6,818 nt of DNA from Nitrospirota bacterium (lineage in GTDB: Bacteria; Nitrospirota; Thermodesulfovibrionia; Thermodesulfovibrionales; Magnetobacteriaceae): contig JADFXO010000209.1 of assembly GCA_015233485.1 (NCBI GenBank), positions 1-6,818 of the forward strand. Reading direction: 5' to 3'. Every line of letters begins with the position of its first letter. Position 1 is the stretch's first letter. A program made the position numbers and the translations under genes. Shown piece by piece: positions 1 through 5,654 of the stretch. The notes under the pieces were generated by a model that worked only from the letters and a program-made list of their open reading frames with translations, searched no databases and was not told the origin of the DNA.

Positions 1-2
1 TT

Positions 3-2090
3 GAACGGCCGATTCGGCCACACCCGGATTTCGTCCCACATCTAACGGACGCCCTCATACACGATTTTGAGACCTATTTGAAGACCCTAAAGGCTGTCCA
101 CAGTTGCACCGACCTCGACCGGGCGTTAAGCAGCTCTTCCCACCTGTTCGACAATGAGATTAAAAACACACTTCATTTTATAGGACAAAACAAAGACGCT
201 TCTGACATGGGCAAGATTAAAGACCTCTTTGCCGCCGCGACATGGGTGCGGGGCAGGGAAAGGCAGATGTTGGGCAGCGAAAGAGATACGCATAAGGCGA
301 GGGAGATGCTGCTTCTTGACCTATCCCTTGCCGAGTTCATCCGCCTGCTGGCAGATCGTTGCCAGTATCCTGACAAGACGGCGCTCGCCGGGTTTGTCAT
401 TTTGGCGGCTGAAAACCTCACGGCCTACGGCAGCCGCATTGACGAAGAACTTCGCCTCTGCATAGTGCATCTGAGAAGTCTACCGCCGGAGGGCGCTCAC
501 GATTGGGTATTACATGTCCTCAGCGCCGTAGAACGGCTTGAACGAATCCTGGGCGGCGCCGTAGAGTGGTATTATAAGCAATTTCAGGGAAAGGCCGAAC
601 TCCTCGGAAGGGCATTTAATGCCGCCCCGTGGACGATTAATCTTTTCACTGAGGAACTGCTTCGCGGCCAGCCGCCATTTGTCCTTTCGATGCTCCTGAG
701 ACGACTTAATAAGGTGCTCAGAAAGAAATATAACCTCGGCGTCTGGCAGGTGATAAGTCCATTCGAAGCCGGCGGGAAGGTCGTGGCCGTCGATACGCTT
801 TATCAGATTCAGGACAAGACATTTGACTCCCTAACCGTTGTCATAGCGGGCAAGGTTACGGGTGACGAGGAAATCCCCCTTGGCGTGTCTGCCGTAATAT
901 CGCCTGATATGACAGATATAGTGTCTCACGTAGCGGTAAGGGCAAGAAACGCACGCGTATTGTTTGCGACATGTTATGATTCCACCGTCTTAGAGTCACT
1001 TAGAGCCTTGTCGGGGCGTTATGTCTCACTCACGATAACCCCCGCAGGCGGCGTTGCCTTTAATGAGATGACACAACCGGAAGCGCCAAATATAAAAGAT
1101 TCGCAGGGCGCAAGATACGTCTTAAAAGCGCCGGCGTATGAATTCACCTCGTTCGCACTGCCCGTGAATAATGTTAACAGTGCCGCCGCCGGAGGCAAGT
1201 CAATGAACCTTGCCGCCCTCAGGGGTAAAGTGCCGGACTGGATAAATCTGCCGCCCTCAGTCGTAATCCCATTCGGGGCAATGGAGCAGGTCATCAGCTT
1301 TAACCCCGAAATAGATGCCCAATACATGAGGCTGCTAAAAGACGTAACTCCGGAGGCGCTGCCAAGGCTGCGCGCCATTATTGAAGGGATGATAATCCCT
1401 GATGAGTTTATGTCGGTACTAGCAGGGGCTATGTCAGAGGCCGGAGTCTCATATCCGGCGTCAGAGGGCCAAAGGGCTGCGCAGTGTATAAAGAAGGTAT
1501 GGGCCTCACTGTGGAATGAACGCGCATACCTGAGCCGCGTAAAAAACTTCGCCGGCAATCCCCACGAAGGCATCTCAATGGCCGTGCTTATTCAGGAGAT
1601 AGTCAAGGCCGACTATGCGTTTGTAATCCACACGGTAAATCCGGTAACCGGCGCAAGAGACGAGATATTTGCGGAGGTAGTTTTGGGCCTTGGGGAGACC
1701 CTCGTGGGCAACCACCCCGGACGTGCCCTGAGTTTTACGTGTAAGAAAGACAGCAGCGCCCCATGCGTTGCCTCATATCCGGGAAAGAGTTTTGGACTTT
1801 ACGCAGACGGCCTTATCTTTCGGTCAGACTCCAACGTCGAAGACCTGTCGGGGTTTGCCGGGGCGGGGCTTTATGATTCGATTACGATGAGAGAGCCGCA
1901 GAGTGTGCTGCTTGATTATTCGACAAGTCCACTGCTTAGAGACGAGGCGTTTAGAAACGAGCTATTGTCAAAGATAAAAGATATAGGTACCATAGCCGAG
2001 GCTGCCTTCGGCTGTCCGCAAGATATTGAAGGCGCATACGCCAATGGGCGGTACTATGTGCTTCAGAGCCGCCCGCAGGTTGGGATATAA
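3..2090 (+). CDS. Alpha-glucan water dikinase (GWD1)-like protein, C-terminal part, cut by the left edge
   Basis: Family role: GWD transfers the beta-phosphate of ATP to glucose units of alpha-glucan (C6 in plants) and the gamma-phosphate to water, through a phosphohistidine. The frame is open from base 3, giving 695 visible residues. A TTG at 78 is not the start, because residues before it (FETYL) and across it (KTLKAVHS) already match plant GWD1, so the 5' part lies outside the window. Recognised GWD1 landmarks in order: AEWYY-like EWYYKQ, then NLFTEELLRG, then LGVWQVISP; the swivelling phosphohistidine domain with GDEEIP, SPDMTDIVSHVAVRARN (active His codon 927-929) and FATCYD; then the C-terminal nucleotide-binding region with GGKSMNLAALRGKVP, KKVWASLWNERAY, DYAFVIHTVNP, GLGETLVG, HPGRALSF, FRSDSN (from 1818), GFAGAGLYDS, QDIEGAY and terminal QSRPQ. 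All expected catalytic blocks appear intact. The serine/aspartate motif has V where plants have G (FRSDSNVED). GWD3/PWD is a worse match because of the HVAVRARN and GDEEIP contexts. Any N-terminal starch-binding modules would be off the window. No linked glucan gene is visible. The family call is made from memory of plant sequences. Confidence 0.9.
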   Translation, partial: ERPIRPHPDFVPHLTDALIHDFETYLKTLKAVHSCTDLDRALSSSSHLFDNEIKNTLHFIGQNKDASDMGKIKDLFAAATWVRGRERQMLGSERDTHKAREMLLLDLSLAEFIRLLADRCQYPDKTALAGFVILAAENLTAYGSRIDEELRLCIVHLRSLPPEGAHDWVLHVLSAVERLERILGGAVEWYYKQFQGKAELLGRAFNAAPWTINLFTEELLRGQPPFVLSMLLRRLNKVLRKKYNLGVWQVISPFEAGGKVVAVDTLYQIQDKTFDSLTVVIAGKVTGDEEIPLGVSAVISPDMTDIVSHVAVRARNARVLFATCYDSTVLESLRALSGRYVSLTITPAGGVAFNEMTQPEAPNIKDSQGARYVLKAPAYEFTSFALPVNNVNSAAAGGKSMNLAALRGKVPDWINLPPSVVIPFGAMEQVISFNPEIDAQYMRLLKDVTPEALPRLRAIIEGMIIPDEFMSVLAGAMSEAGVSYPASEGQRAAQCIKKVWASLWNERAYLSRVKNFAGNPHEGISMAVLIQEIVKADYAFVIHTVNPVTGARDEIFAEVVLGLGETLVGNHPGRALSFTCKKDSSAPCVASYPGKSFGLYADGLIFRSDSNVEDLSGFAGAGLYDSITMREPQSVLLDYSTSPLLRDEAFRNELLSKIKDIGTIAEAAFGCPQDIEGAYANGRYYVLQSRPQVGI

Positions 2091-2279
2091 GCGGTAAGCC
2101 AGGGGTAATGCTAACATGCAGGGATAGAAATAACTGTCATCTTCAAGGCCGGTTAGGTGTTTGCGCCCGGTCACCTCAAAAACTCATCCACTTGTTATCC
2201 CTTGTGGTGATGCTGATGATCTTGCCGTTGCACATAAGACCGCAAAACGGCATTGATGAGGGATTGGTAGCCTCTGCCG
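2091..2279. other. Gap with no convincing gene
   Basis: Between the dikinase stop codon and the DUF4143 remnant I see no supported gene. Short open frames exist on both strands (for example plus 2108-2341 and minus 1968-2174), but neither has a good ribosome binding site or a recognisable protein motif. The plus-strand frame overlaps the remnant, which is clearly read in a different frame. No strong hairpin followed by a T tract is seen after 2090. The stretch probably holds decayed sequence belonging to the same broken gene. Confidence 0.5.
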
Positions 2280-2588
2280 GTCTTAGAGAATGTAGTAGCC
2301 ATAGAGTTGCTAAGAAGGGGAAAGGAGTATTATTCTTATAAGACAAAAGATGGCAAGGAGGTTGATTTTGCCGTAAAAGAGGGCCTGAGTATAATCCAGT
2401 TAATTCAGGTATGCTATGACATAGAGAAACTCACGACGAAAAGAAGAGAGTTATCCGTTCTTACGAAAGCGGCAGGTGAAACCTCATGCGATAACCTGCT
2501 TGTCATCACATGGGATTATGAGAATAAAGAATCCCTTGAACGAGAAGACATTATTTACATGCCACTATGGAAATGGCTTATTAAGTAG
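2280..2588 (+). pseudogene. C-terminal remnant of a DUF4143-type ATPase
   Basis: The frame reads VLENVVAIELLRRGKEYYSY, then KTKDGKEVDFAVKEG, LIQVCYD, NLLVITWDYE and ends PLWKWLIK. This is the typical C-terminal end of the AAA ATPase plus DUF4143 proteins, whose last domain has a PD-(D/E)XK nuclease-like fold; the EVDF and LIQV segments correspond to its core strands. Similarity begins around 2280, before the first usable start (TTG 2307), and a TAG at 2268-2270 closes the frame upstream. The full proteins are about 400 residues with an N-terminal Walker A ATPase domain, and nothing like that domain is seen in 2091-2279 in any frame. About 100 residues survive, so it is most likely a deletion remnant. 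There is no good Shine-Dalgarno before 2307. An expressed 93-residue stand-alone domain is possible but less likely. It lies next to the 3' end of the tRNA-Leu gene. Confidence 0.75.
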
Positions 2589-2592
2589 AAAT

Positions 2593-2622
2593 ACAGAATC
2601 TGTTGACCGGTTGTTGACCGGT
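2593..2622. repeat. Palindrome plus perfect 11-bp tandem repeat
   Basis: An 11-bp palindrome, ACAGA-A-TCTGT (2593-2603), runs into two perfect head-to-tail copies of TGTTGACCGGT (2601-2611 and 2612-2622). Each copy ends in the self-complementary hexamer ACCGGT, so the pair can also fold as a 6-bp stem with a 5-base loop. The cluster lies just after the DUF4143 remnant and downstream of the minus-strand tRNA-Leu. It has no following T tract on either strand, so it is not a classical terminator. It could be a protein binding site, a transcript end or a recombination scar. Confidence 0.6.
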
Positions 2623-2672
2623 ATATTTTACATAATAATTTTATAACAGATGATATTGTTAGATATTATGGA

Positions 2673-2756
2673 TGCCGAAGGGGGGACTCGAACCCCCACG
2701 GAGCTGCCCCCACAAGACCCTGAACCTTGCGTGTCTGCCAATTCCACCACTTCGGC
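2673..2756 (-). tRNA. tRNA-Leu, anticodon CAG
   Basis: Read on the minus strand this is an 84-base tRNA. The acceptor stem is GCCGAAG paired with CTTCGGC (2750-2756 with 2674-2680), and the discriminator base is A (2673). The D-arm segment TGGTGGAATTGGCAGACAC has the class II leucine pattern. The anticodon stem CAAGG/TCTTG encloses the loop TTCAGGG, so the anticodon is CAG (2720-2722), reading CUG. A long variable arm with a GGGG/CTCC stem follows, then the T arm GGGGG-TTCGAGT-CCCCC. The long variable arm, the A discriminator and the anticodon agree on leucine. CCA is not encoded, since the bases after the discriminator are TCC, so it must be added after transcription. The gene stands alone and is transcribed away from mqnB. 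Confidence 0.96.
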
Positions 2757-2789
2757 ACATATACAAATGTTACAAATACGGACTTCTAT

Positions 2790-2819
2790 AGGGTATCATA
2801 CAGTATCATCAGGTGTCAA
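2790..2819 (-). promoter_or_regulatory. Candidate promoter of tRNA-Leu
   Basis: On the minus strand a perfect -35 hexamer TTGACA (2814-2819) is followed after 18 bases by TACCCT (2790-2795), a weak -10. TATGAT (2795-2800) is a better hexamer but only 13 bases away from the -35. The predicted transcript start would lie roughly 25-30 bases before the mature tRNA 5' end at 2756, a normal short leader. The -35 is good; the choice of -10 is uncertain. Confidence 0.4.
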
Positions 2820-2832
2820 GTGGTATCAAACA
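2793..2832. repeat. Four-copy GTRTCA repeat with 10-bp period
   Basis: The hexamer GTATCA or GTGTCA starts at 2793, 2803, 2813 and 2823, that is, four times at exactly 10-bp spacing; three copies are GTATCA and the third is GTGTCA. The remaining four bases of each unit vary. Spacing close to one helical turn places all copies on the same face of the DNA. The array overlaps the candidate tRNA-Leu promoter and lies about 105 bp before mqnB, so it could be an operator bound by a cooperative regulator, or only a degenerate tandem repeat. Confidence 0.55.
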
Positions 2833-2866
2833 CAGCAGGAGTTCCCCCGAAAAAAGGAGGGGGCAA

Positions 2867-2893
2867 ATGGACGTAATAGAGAATTGCCGATAA
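2867..2893 (+). CDS. Possible 8-codon leader ORF before mqnB
   Basis: ATG at 2867 opens an 8-residue frame (MDVIENCR) closed by TAA at 2891-2893. It is preceded by AGGAGG (2855-2860) with a 6-base spacer, a near-ideal Shine-Dalgarno and much better than the one before mqnB itself. The purine-rich site also forms a 5-bp CCCCC/GGGGG stem (2844-2848 with 2859-2863) that would hide it when folded. The stop lies 43 bases before the mqnB GTG. It could be a translated leader or upstream ORF, or chance. No amino-acid run typical of an attenuation peptide is present. Confidence 0.25.
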   Translation: MDVIENCR

Positions 2894-2936
2894 AAAACAT
2901 TTCTACCATGCCGCAAAGGATGTTAATATATACACT

Positions 2937-3662
2937 GTGGTTATAGCGCTGTTTCATGCCGTAGAGTTTGAGGCCGGCACAGTCATAAAACACCTGCGCC
3001 ACCCCGTACGCTGTAAGGAGAGCACCGGGAGGACGACAGTCTGCGGGGGGTTGGGCACGGTCATGGCCGTTTGTGTTGAAACAGGTATGGGCAAGGTAAA
3101 CGCGGCAATATCCTCGTCGCTGGCACTGGAGAAATACCGGCCTGATATGGTTATCTCGATGGGCATAGGCGGGGCCTATCCCGAATCCGGCCTCGTTGCC
3201 GGTGATATCGCAGTAGCACAGTGTGAGATTTACGGCGACGAAGGCGTTATGTCAGAGGAGGATTTCCTGACACTTGAGGCAATCGGCATACCATTTTATA
3301 AAAAAGGCGCAGACAAATATTTTAATACATTTCCCCTCGACGCCGAATTAACGGGGCAGTTATACGATACCGTGTCAAAGGTGTATGACAACACAAAGGC
3401 CGGAGCGTTTATAACGGTATCCACATGTACAGGGACGAGAAAACGGGCGGATGAGTTAACAAGGCGCTATGACGGTATATGCGAGAACATGGAAGGGGCG
3501 GCGATTGCCCACGCCACTACTATGTTTGGCACACCGGCCGTTGAGATTCGCGGTATCAGCAACATAGCCGCAGAGCGGGACAAGGACAAGTGGGAGCCCA
3601 CCAGGGCTTCACAAAATGCCCAGGACGCTGTTATAATGTTCATTAAATCATTATGCCAATAA
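2937..3662 (+). CDS. mqnB: Futalosine hydrolase (menaquinone biosynthesis, futalosine pathway)
   Basis: Family role: a cytosolic nucleosidase that hydrolyses futalosine to dehypoxanthine futalosine and hypoxanthine, feeding MqnC in the alternative menaquinone route. The 241-residue protein has the PNP/UDP phosphorylase fold signatures of the MTA/SAH nucleosidase group: VETGMGKVNAA (about 47-57), the ribose/base loop SMGIGGAYPESGL (about 74-86), GDIAVAQCEIYGDEGV (about 89-104), the catalytic-site block ENMEGAAIAH (183-192) and EIRGISN (203-209). The GGAYP plus EIYGDEGV context and the ENMEGAA/RGISN pair point to MqnB rather than MtnN. Length is normal. GTG 2937 is the first possible start after an in-frame stop at 2877-2879. 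AAGGA lies about 16 bases upstream, a weak and distant site. The last 10 bases overlap the next gene, so translation of the two may be coupled. No other mqn gene is in the window. Confidence 0.87.
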   Translation: MVIALFHAVEFEAGTVIKHLRHPVRCKESTGRTTVCGGLGTVMAVCVETGMGKVNAAISSSLALEKYRPDMVISMGIGGAYPESGLVAGDIAVAQCEIYGDEGVMSEEDFLTLEAIGIPFYKKGADKYFNTFPLDAELTGQLYDTVSKVYDNTKAGAFITVSTCTGTRKRADELTRRYDGICENMEGAAIAHATTMFGTPAVEIRGISNIAAERDKDKWEPTRASQNAQDAVIMFIKSLCQ

Positions 3663-4207
3663 AAATCATCAGGAAGAAGACAAACTGGAGCGGCAATTTT
3701 CTGAGGGCGATACAGTTTGAAGTTGAAAACTCACAAGGCGTTAAATTCGATTGGGAGGCATTTGAACGGCGCAACTGCAGCGGGATAGCTGCCATTGTCC
3801 CCATCACTAAAGACGGCACCGTCATAGTGGTAAGTCAATTCAGGCCGCCAGTCGGCAAATATGTAATTGAATTTCCCGCCGGACTCAATGACAAAGGACA
3901 GTCCCTTATTGAAGCGGCGCGAAGGGAACTCCTTGAGGAGACCGGCTGCTCGGCCGGGCGGCTGTTTCCTATTGCCACAGGGCCGCTCTCTTCCGGGGCA
4001 TCAACTGAGGTGCTAACCGTCTACGCTGCCCTCGATGTCGTCTTCTCAACGGAACAGGCACTCGACCCGCACGAGGACATACAGGTAATCAGACTGCCCC
4101 TTGATAACTTCTATGAACACTTGTACGCGCTGCAAGACGAGAATACATATATTGATTTAAAACTCTGTGGGCTGCTTGAACTTGCAAAAAGACATATTTC
4201 AGACTAA
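3653..4207 (+). CDS. Nudix hydrolase, ADP-ribose pyrophosphatase-like
   Basis: Family role: Nudix enzymes of this type (NudF, human NUDT5) cleave ADP-ribose and related nucleoside diphosphates to AMP and a sugar phosphate, clearing reactive ADP-ribose in the cytosol. The 184-residue protein has the usual N-terminal beta region, QFRPPVGKYVIEFPAGL (62-78, typical of ADP-ribose pyrophosphatases) and the Nudix box G77 ... R91-E92-L93-x-E95-E96-x-G98-C99, which keeps the metal-binding REUxEE core. The first Glu of the box is Gln here (Q83, codon CAG, one base from GAG). A normal ETG-SAG stretch and a C-terminal helix follow. ATG 3653 lies inside the end of mqnB, with stop codon TAA of mqnB at 3660-3662. 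No clear Shine-Dalgarno precedes it, which suits translational coupling. The substrate is inferred from family resemblance only. Confidence 0.87.
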   Translation: MPIKIIRKKTNWSGNFLRAIQFEVENSQGVKFDWEAFERRNCSGIAAIVPITKDGTVIVVSQFRPPVGKYVIEFPAGLNDKGQSLIEAARRELLEETGCSAGRLFPIATGPLSSGASTEVLTVYAALDVVFSTEQALDPHEDIQVIRLPLDNFYEHLYALQDENTYIDLKLCGLLELAKRHISD

Positions 4208-4245
4208 GTTGCAATAAACAGTATTGGGATTATCCCCCTTCGTCT

Positions 4246-4740
4246 TTAATCCTGTGCCTTCTCATGCCCGTGCTTTTCAGGCATCAACTTCCTGGACTGC
4301 TTGTGAAAATCTGCCATAAAGAGTATGAACTTAGCCTGCTGTTCTTCTGAAAGAATGCCCTTTATCTCGGTCTTTTCCGATTCCATAGTGGCCTTAACCG
4401 CGTTATGGCTCTCCTCTATTTTCCCCAGCAAGTCCTTTATGGCGTCCGCTTTCTTGTTATTTACAGCCTCTCTAAGTCCTTTAATATTATCCTTCATGGA
4501 TTTCATGGCATCGTGTCTTTTTGTATCGTAACTATCCATCACAGCCACGAGTTTTGCGGAGGTTTCTTTGTCAAGGGCAAGCGCCTTGAGCAGCTTCCTT
4601 CTTCTGTCGGCCTTAAATTTCTCATGCATCTCTTTCTTGTGAACCTTCTTCTCTGTGTCCTGCGTCTCAGTTTCGGCATTGCAGGTAACAGCAAACATCA
4701 TCAAACACAACACCACCATAACTCCGGCTAATTTCTTCAT
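4246..4740 (-). CDS. Exported Spy/LTXXQ-like helical protein
   Basis: This 164-residue protein begins with a clear signal peptide: KK, then a hydrophobic run to about residue 19, then TCNA with likely cleavage after A22. A lipobox reading (AVTC, C20) is possible, but Thr before the Cys is unusual. The mature part is strongly charged, Lys/Glu-rich and almost wholly helical. ILSEEQQAKF (129-138) is a good variant of the LTXXQ motif of Spy/CpxP-type periplasmic proteins, and LALDKETSAKL (about 54-64) looks like the first copy. Family members act as periplasmic chaperones or as sensors of envelope or metal stress (Spy, CpxP, ZraP). A His-rich tail (KHGHE) might bind metal, which is conjecture. 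The start is supported by GGAGGGAG 5 bases before ATG. The gene is convergent with the Nudix gene (38-bp gap) and divergent from the paralog pair. Confidence 0.8.
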   Translation of the reverse strand: MKKLAGVMVVLCLMMFAVTCNAETETQDTEKKVHKKEMHEKFKADRRRKLLKALALDKETSAKLVAVMDSYDTKRHDAMKSMKDNIKGLREAVNNKKADAIKDLLGKIEESHNAVKATMESEKTEIKGILSEEQQAKFILFMADFHKQSRKLMPEKHGHEKAQD

Positions 4741-4767
4741 TCAACTCCCTCCATCCAACATTTTCTT

Positions 4768-4784
4768 AACCCCTCAAGGGGGTT
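4768..4784. promoter_or_regulatory. Hairpin in the leader of the Spy-like gene
   Basis: AACCCC (4768-4773) and GGGGTT (4779-4784) form a perfect 6-bp stem with a 5-base loop, 27 bases before the start codon of the minus-strand Spy-like gene. No T tract follows on either strand, so it is unlikely to be an intrinsic terminator. It might influence stability or initiation of the mRNA leader, or be an operator half-site pair. Confidence 0.35.
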
Positions 4785-4846
4785 CGACGCATTCACTCCC
4801 ACGCCTGATGATTAGACACAGGGGCGCCGAAAAAGGTTTAAGTTTA

Positions 4847-4876
4847 ATTATATTTTTCACTAAAGAATTCTTGCAA
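4847..4876 (-). promoter_or_regulatory. Candidate promoter of the Spy-like gene
   Basis: On the minus strand -35 TTGCAA (4871-4876) is followed after 18 bases by a perfect -10 TATAAT (4847-4852). Transcription would start near 4840 and give a leader of about 100 bases carrying the 4768-4784 hairpin. The local sequence is AT-rich, as expected for a promoter. Envelope-stress control is usual for Spy-like genes, but no specific operator is recognised. Confidence 0.4.
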
Positions 4877-4882
4877 TATAAC
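4854..4882 (+). promoter_or_regulatory. Candidate promoter of the paralog-MoxR operon
   Basis: On the plus strand TTTTCA (4854-4859) is followed after 17 bases by TATAAC (4877-4882), a good -10 with a moderate -35. It would give a leader of about 65 bases before ATG 4955. It overlaps the minus-strand promoter, so the two divergent units could compete. This is a hexamer match only. Confidence 0.25.
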
Positions 4883-4912
4883 CGATAAAACACTAGTGGG
4901 TTAAATTATTCA

Positions 4913-4938
4913 ATAGCAATATTGTTGATAGTTGCTAT
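4913..4938. promoter_or_regulatory. Inverted repeat just before the first paralog
   Basis: ATAGCAA (4913-4919) and TTGCTAT (4932-4938) are perfect 7-bp inverted arms around a 12-bp spacer; arm centres are 19 bp apart. The right arm ends 4 bases before the Shine-Dalgarno AAGGAGGT (4943-4950). The arrangement fits a dimeric repressor operator or an mRNA hairpin near the ribosome binding site. No similar pair precedes the second paralog, although the ribosome binding site itself is duplicated. Confidence 0.4.
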
Positions 4939-4954
4939 AACCAAGGAGGTTAAC

Positions 4955-5626
4955 ATGGCAGTTGATAGCGTTAATGGAGGTTCGGCATACACGAGTTATC
5001 TGCAGTCCACATTACTTCAGGTTACGCAGAATATCGGTACGACACAAGACACAGACGGCAACAATCATAGTGGAAAAGCCGGAGGCTCAAAAGGCGGCGG
5101 ACATAATAATGCCTTTGTAAACACCATAATGGAGACCTTAAGCCAGCTTGGAATTACTCCAAATATTCAGCCCGGCGCCACACCGGCCGCCACATCGGCA
5201 GCCAACACCGGCAATGACAACACACAATCAGGCGCAAACAGCGATAAGCAGGCGCTCCGTGCCTTCATGCACAGCCTGTTTCAGGCACTTAATCAAAACA
5301 CCCAGGGTACACAAGCGCAGACTACTACCGGCGGTGCCACACCGGCCTCGGATAACTATGCAAATCTGACAACAAATCTCCAAAACCTTCTGCAGAGCCT
5401 TAACTCAGGCACGGTAGGGGGCGGCACTTCACAGTTGAATAGCGCTTTCCAGAACCTGGTACAGACACTGCAGGCCAACAGCGCTGCAACGGGGGGGGCG
5501 AATTCTACGTCCGGCAGCCTGACCTCACTTCAGTCATTCTTGCAGGCGTTGATTCAAAATCTGCCTAATCAGCAGCAAGGCGTAAATGCCATCGGCTCTG
5601 GAAATATCCTCAATACATCGGTTTAG
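4955..5626 (+). CDS. Q/N/S/T/G-rich protein of unknown function, paralog A
   Basis: The start is ATG 4955, set by AAGGAGGT with a 4-base spacer; an upstream TTG at 4922 would place the Shine-Dalgarno inside the coding frame. The 223-residue product has no Cys or Trp, one Arg and three Lys. There is no signal peptide or membrane segment. Short predicted amphipathic helices alternate with Gly/Ala/Thr/Asn linkers: YTSYLQSTLLQ near the N-terminus, then AFVNTIMETLSQLGI, QALRAFMHSLFQALNQ, NLTTNLQNLLQSLNSG, LNSAFQNLVQTLQ and LQSFLQALIQNLPNQQQG, ending GNILNTSV. All but the variable linkers recur in the next gene. I do not recognise a characterised family. Secreted, surface-layer or assembly proteins often look like this, and the near-absence of basic residues would suit export, but no export signal is visible. 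It is the first gene of a likely operon with paralog B and a MoxR ATPase. Function unknown. Confidence 0.82.
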   Translation: MAVDSVNGGSAYTSYLQSTLLQVTQNIGTTQDTDGNNHSGKAGGSKGGGHNNAFVNTIMETLSQLGITPNIQPGATPAATSAANTGNDNTQSGANSDKQALRAFMHSLFQALNQNTQGTQAQTTTGGATPASDNYANLTTNLQNLLQSLNSGTVGGGTSQLNSAFQNLVQTLQANSAATGGANSTSGSLTSLQSFLQALIQNLPNQQQGVNAIGSGNILNTSV

Positions 5627-5654
5627 GGCGAGCGGACAACAGAAGGAGGTTAAC

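Noticed and set aside
78..80. TTG as start of the dikinase gene
   Set aside because: The codons before it continue the GWD1 pattern and the frame is open to the window edge, so this TTG is an internal Leu codon.
1019..1573. 184-codon open frame on the minus strand inside the dikinase gene
   Set aside because: It lies wholly antisense to a well conserved coding region, has no ribosome site or recognisable motif, and is explained by the codon bias of the sense gene.
2108..2341. 77-codon plus-strand frame across the gap
   Set aside because: No motif or ribosome site, and its end overlaps the DUF4143 remnant, which is clearly read in another frame.
2844..2863. CCCCC/GGGGG stem as an intrinsic terminator
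   Set aside because: Only 5 bp with a 10-base loop and no T tract on either side; the purine part is better explained as a ribosome site.
4208..4245. Terminator between the convergent Nudix and Spy-like genes
   Set aside because: Only a GGGAT-A-ATCCC palindrome with an impossible loop is present and no T tract follows, so I do not call it.
4405..4731. 108-codon plus-strand frame opposite the Spy-like gene
   Set aside because: Antisense shadow; the minus-strand frame has a signal peptide, a strong Shine-Dalgarno and an LTXXQ-like motif.
4922..4954. Longer TTG start for paralog A
   Set aside because: It would put the Shine-Dalgarno AAGGAGGT inside the coding frame; paralog B has the same site before its own start at the matching residue.
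5586..5654. Longer ATG start for paralog B
   Set aside because: It overlaps the end of paralog A, and the duplicated Shine-Dalgarno and protein alignment both indicate GTG 5655.
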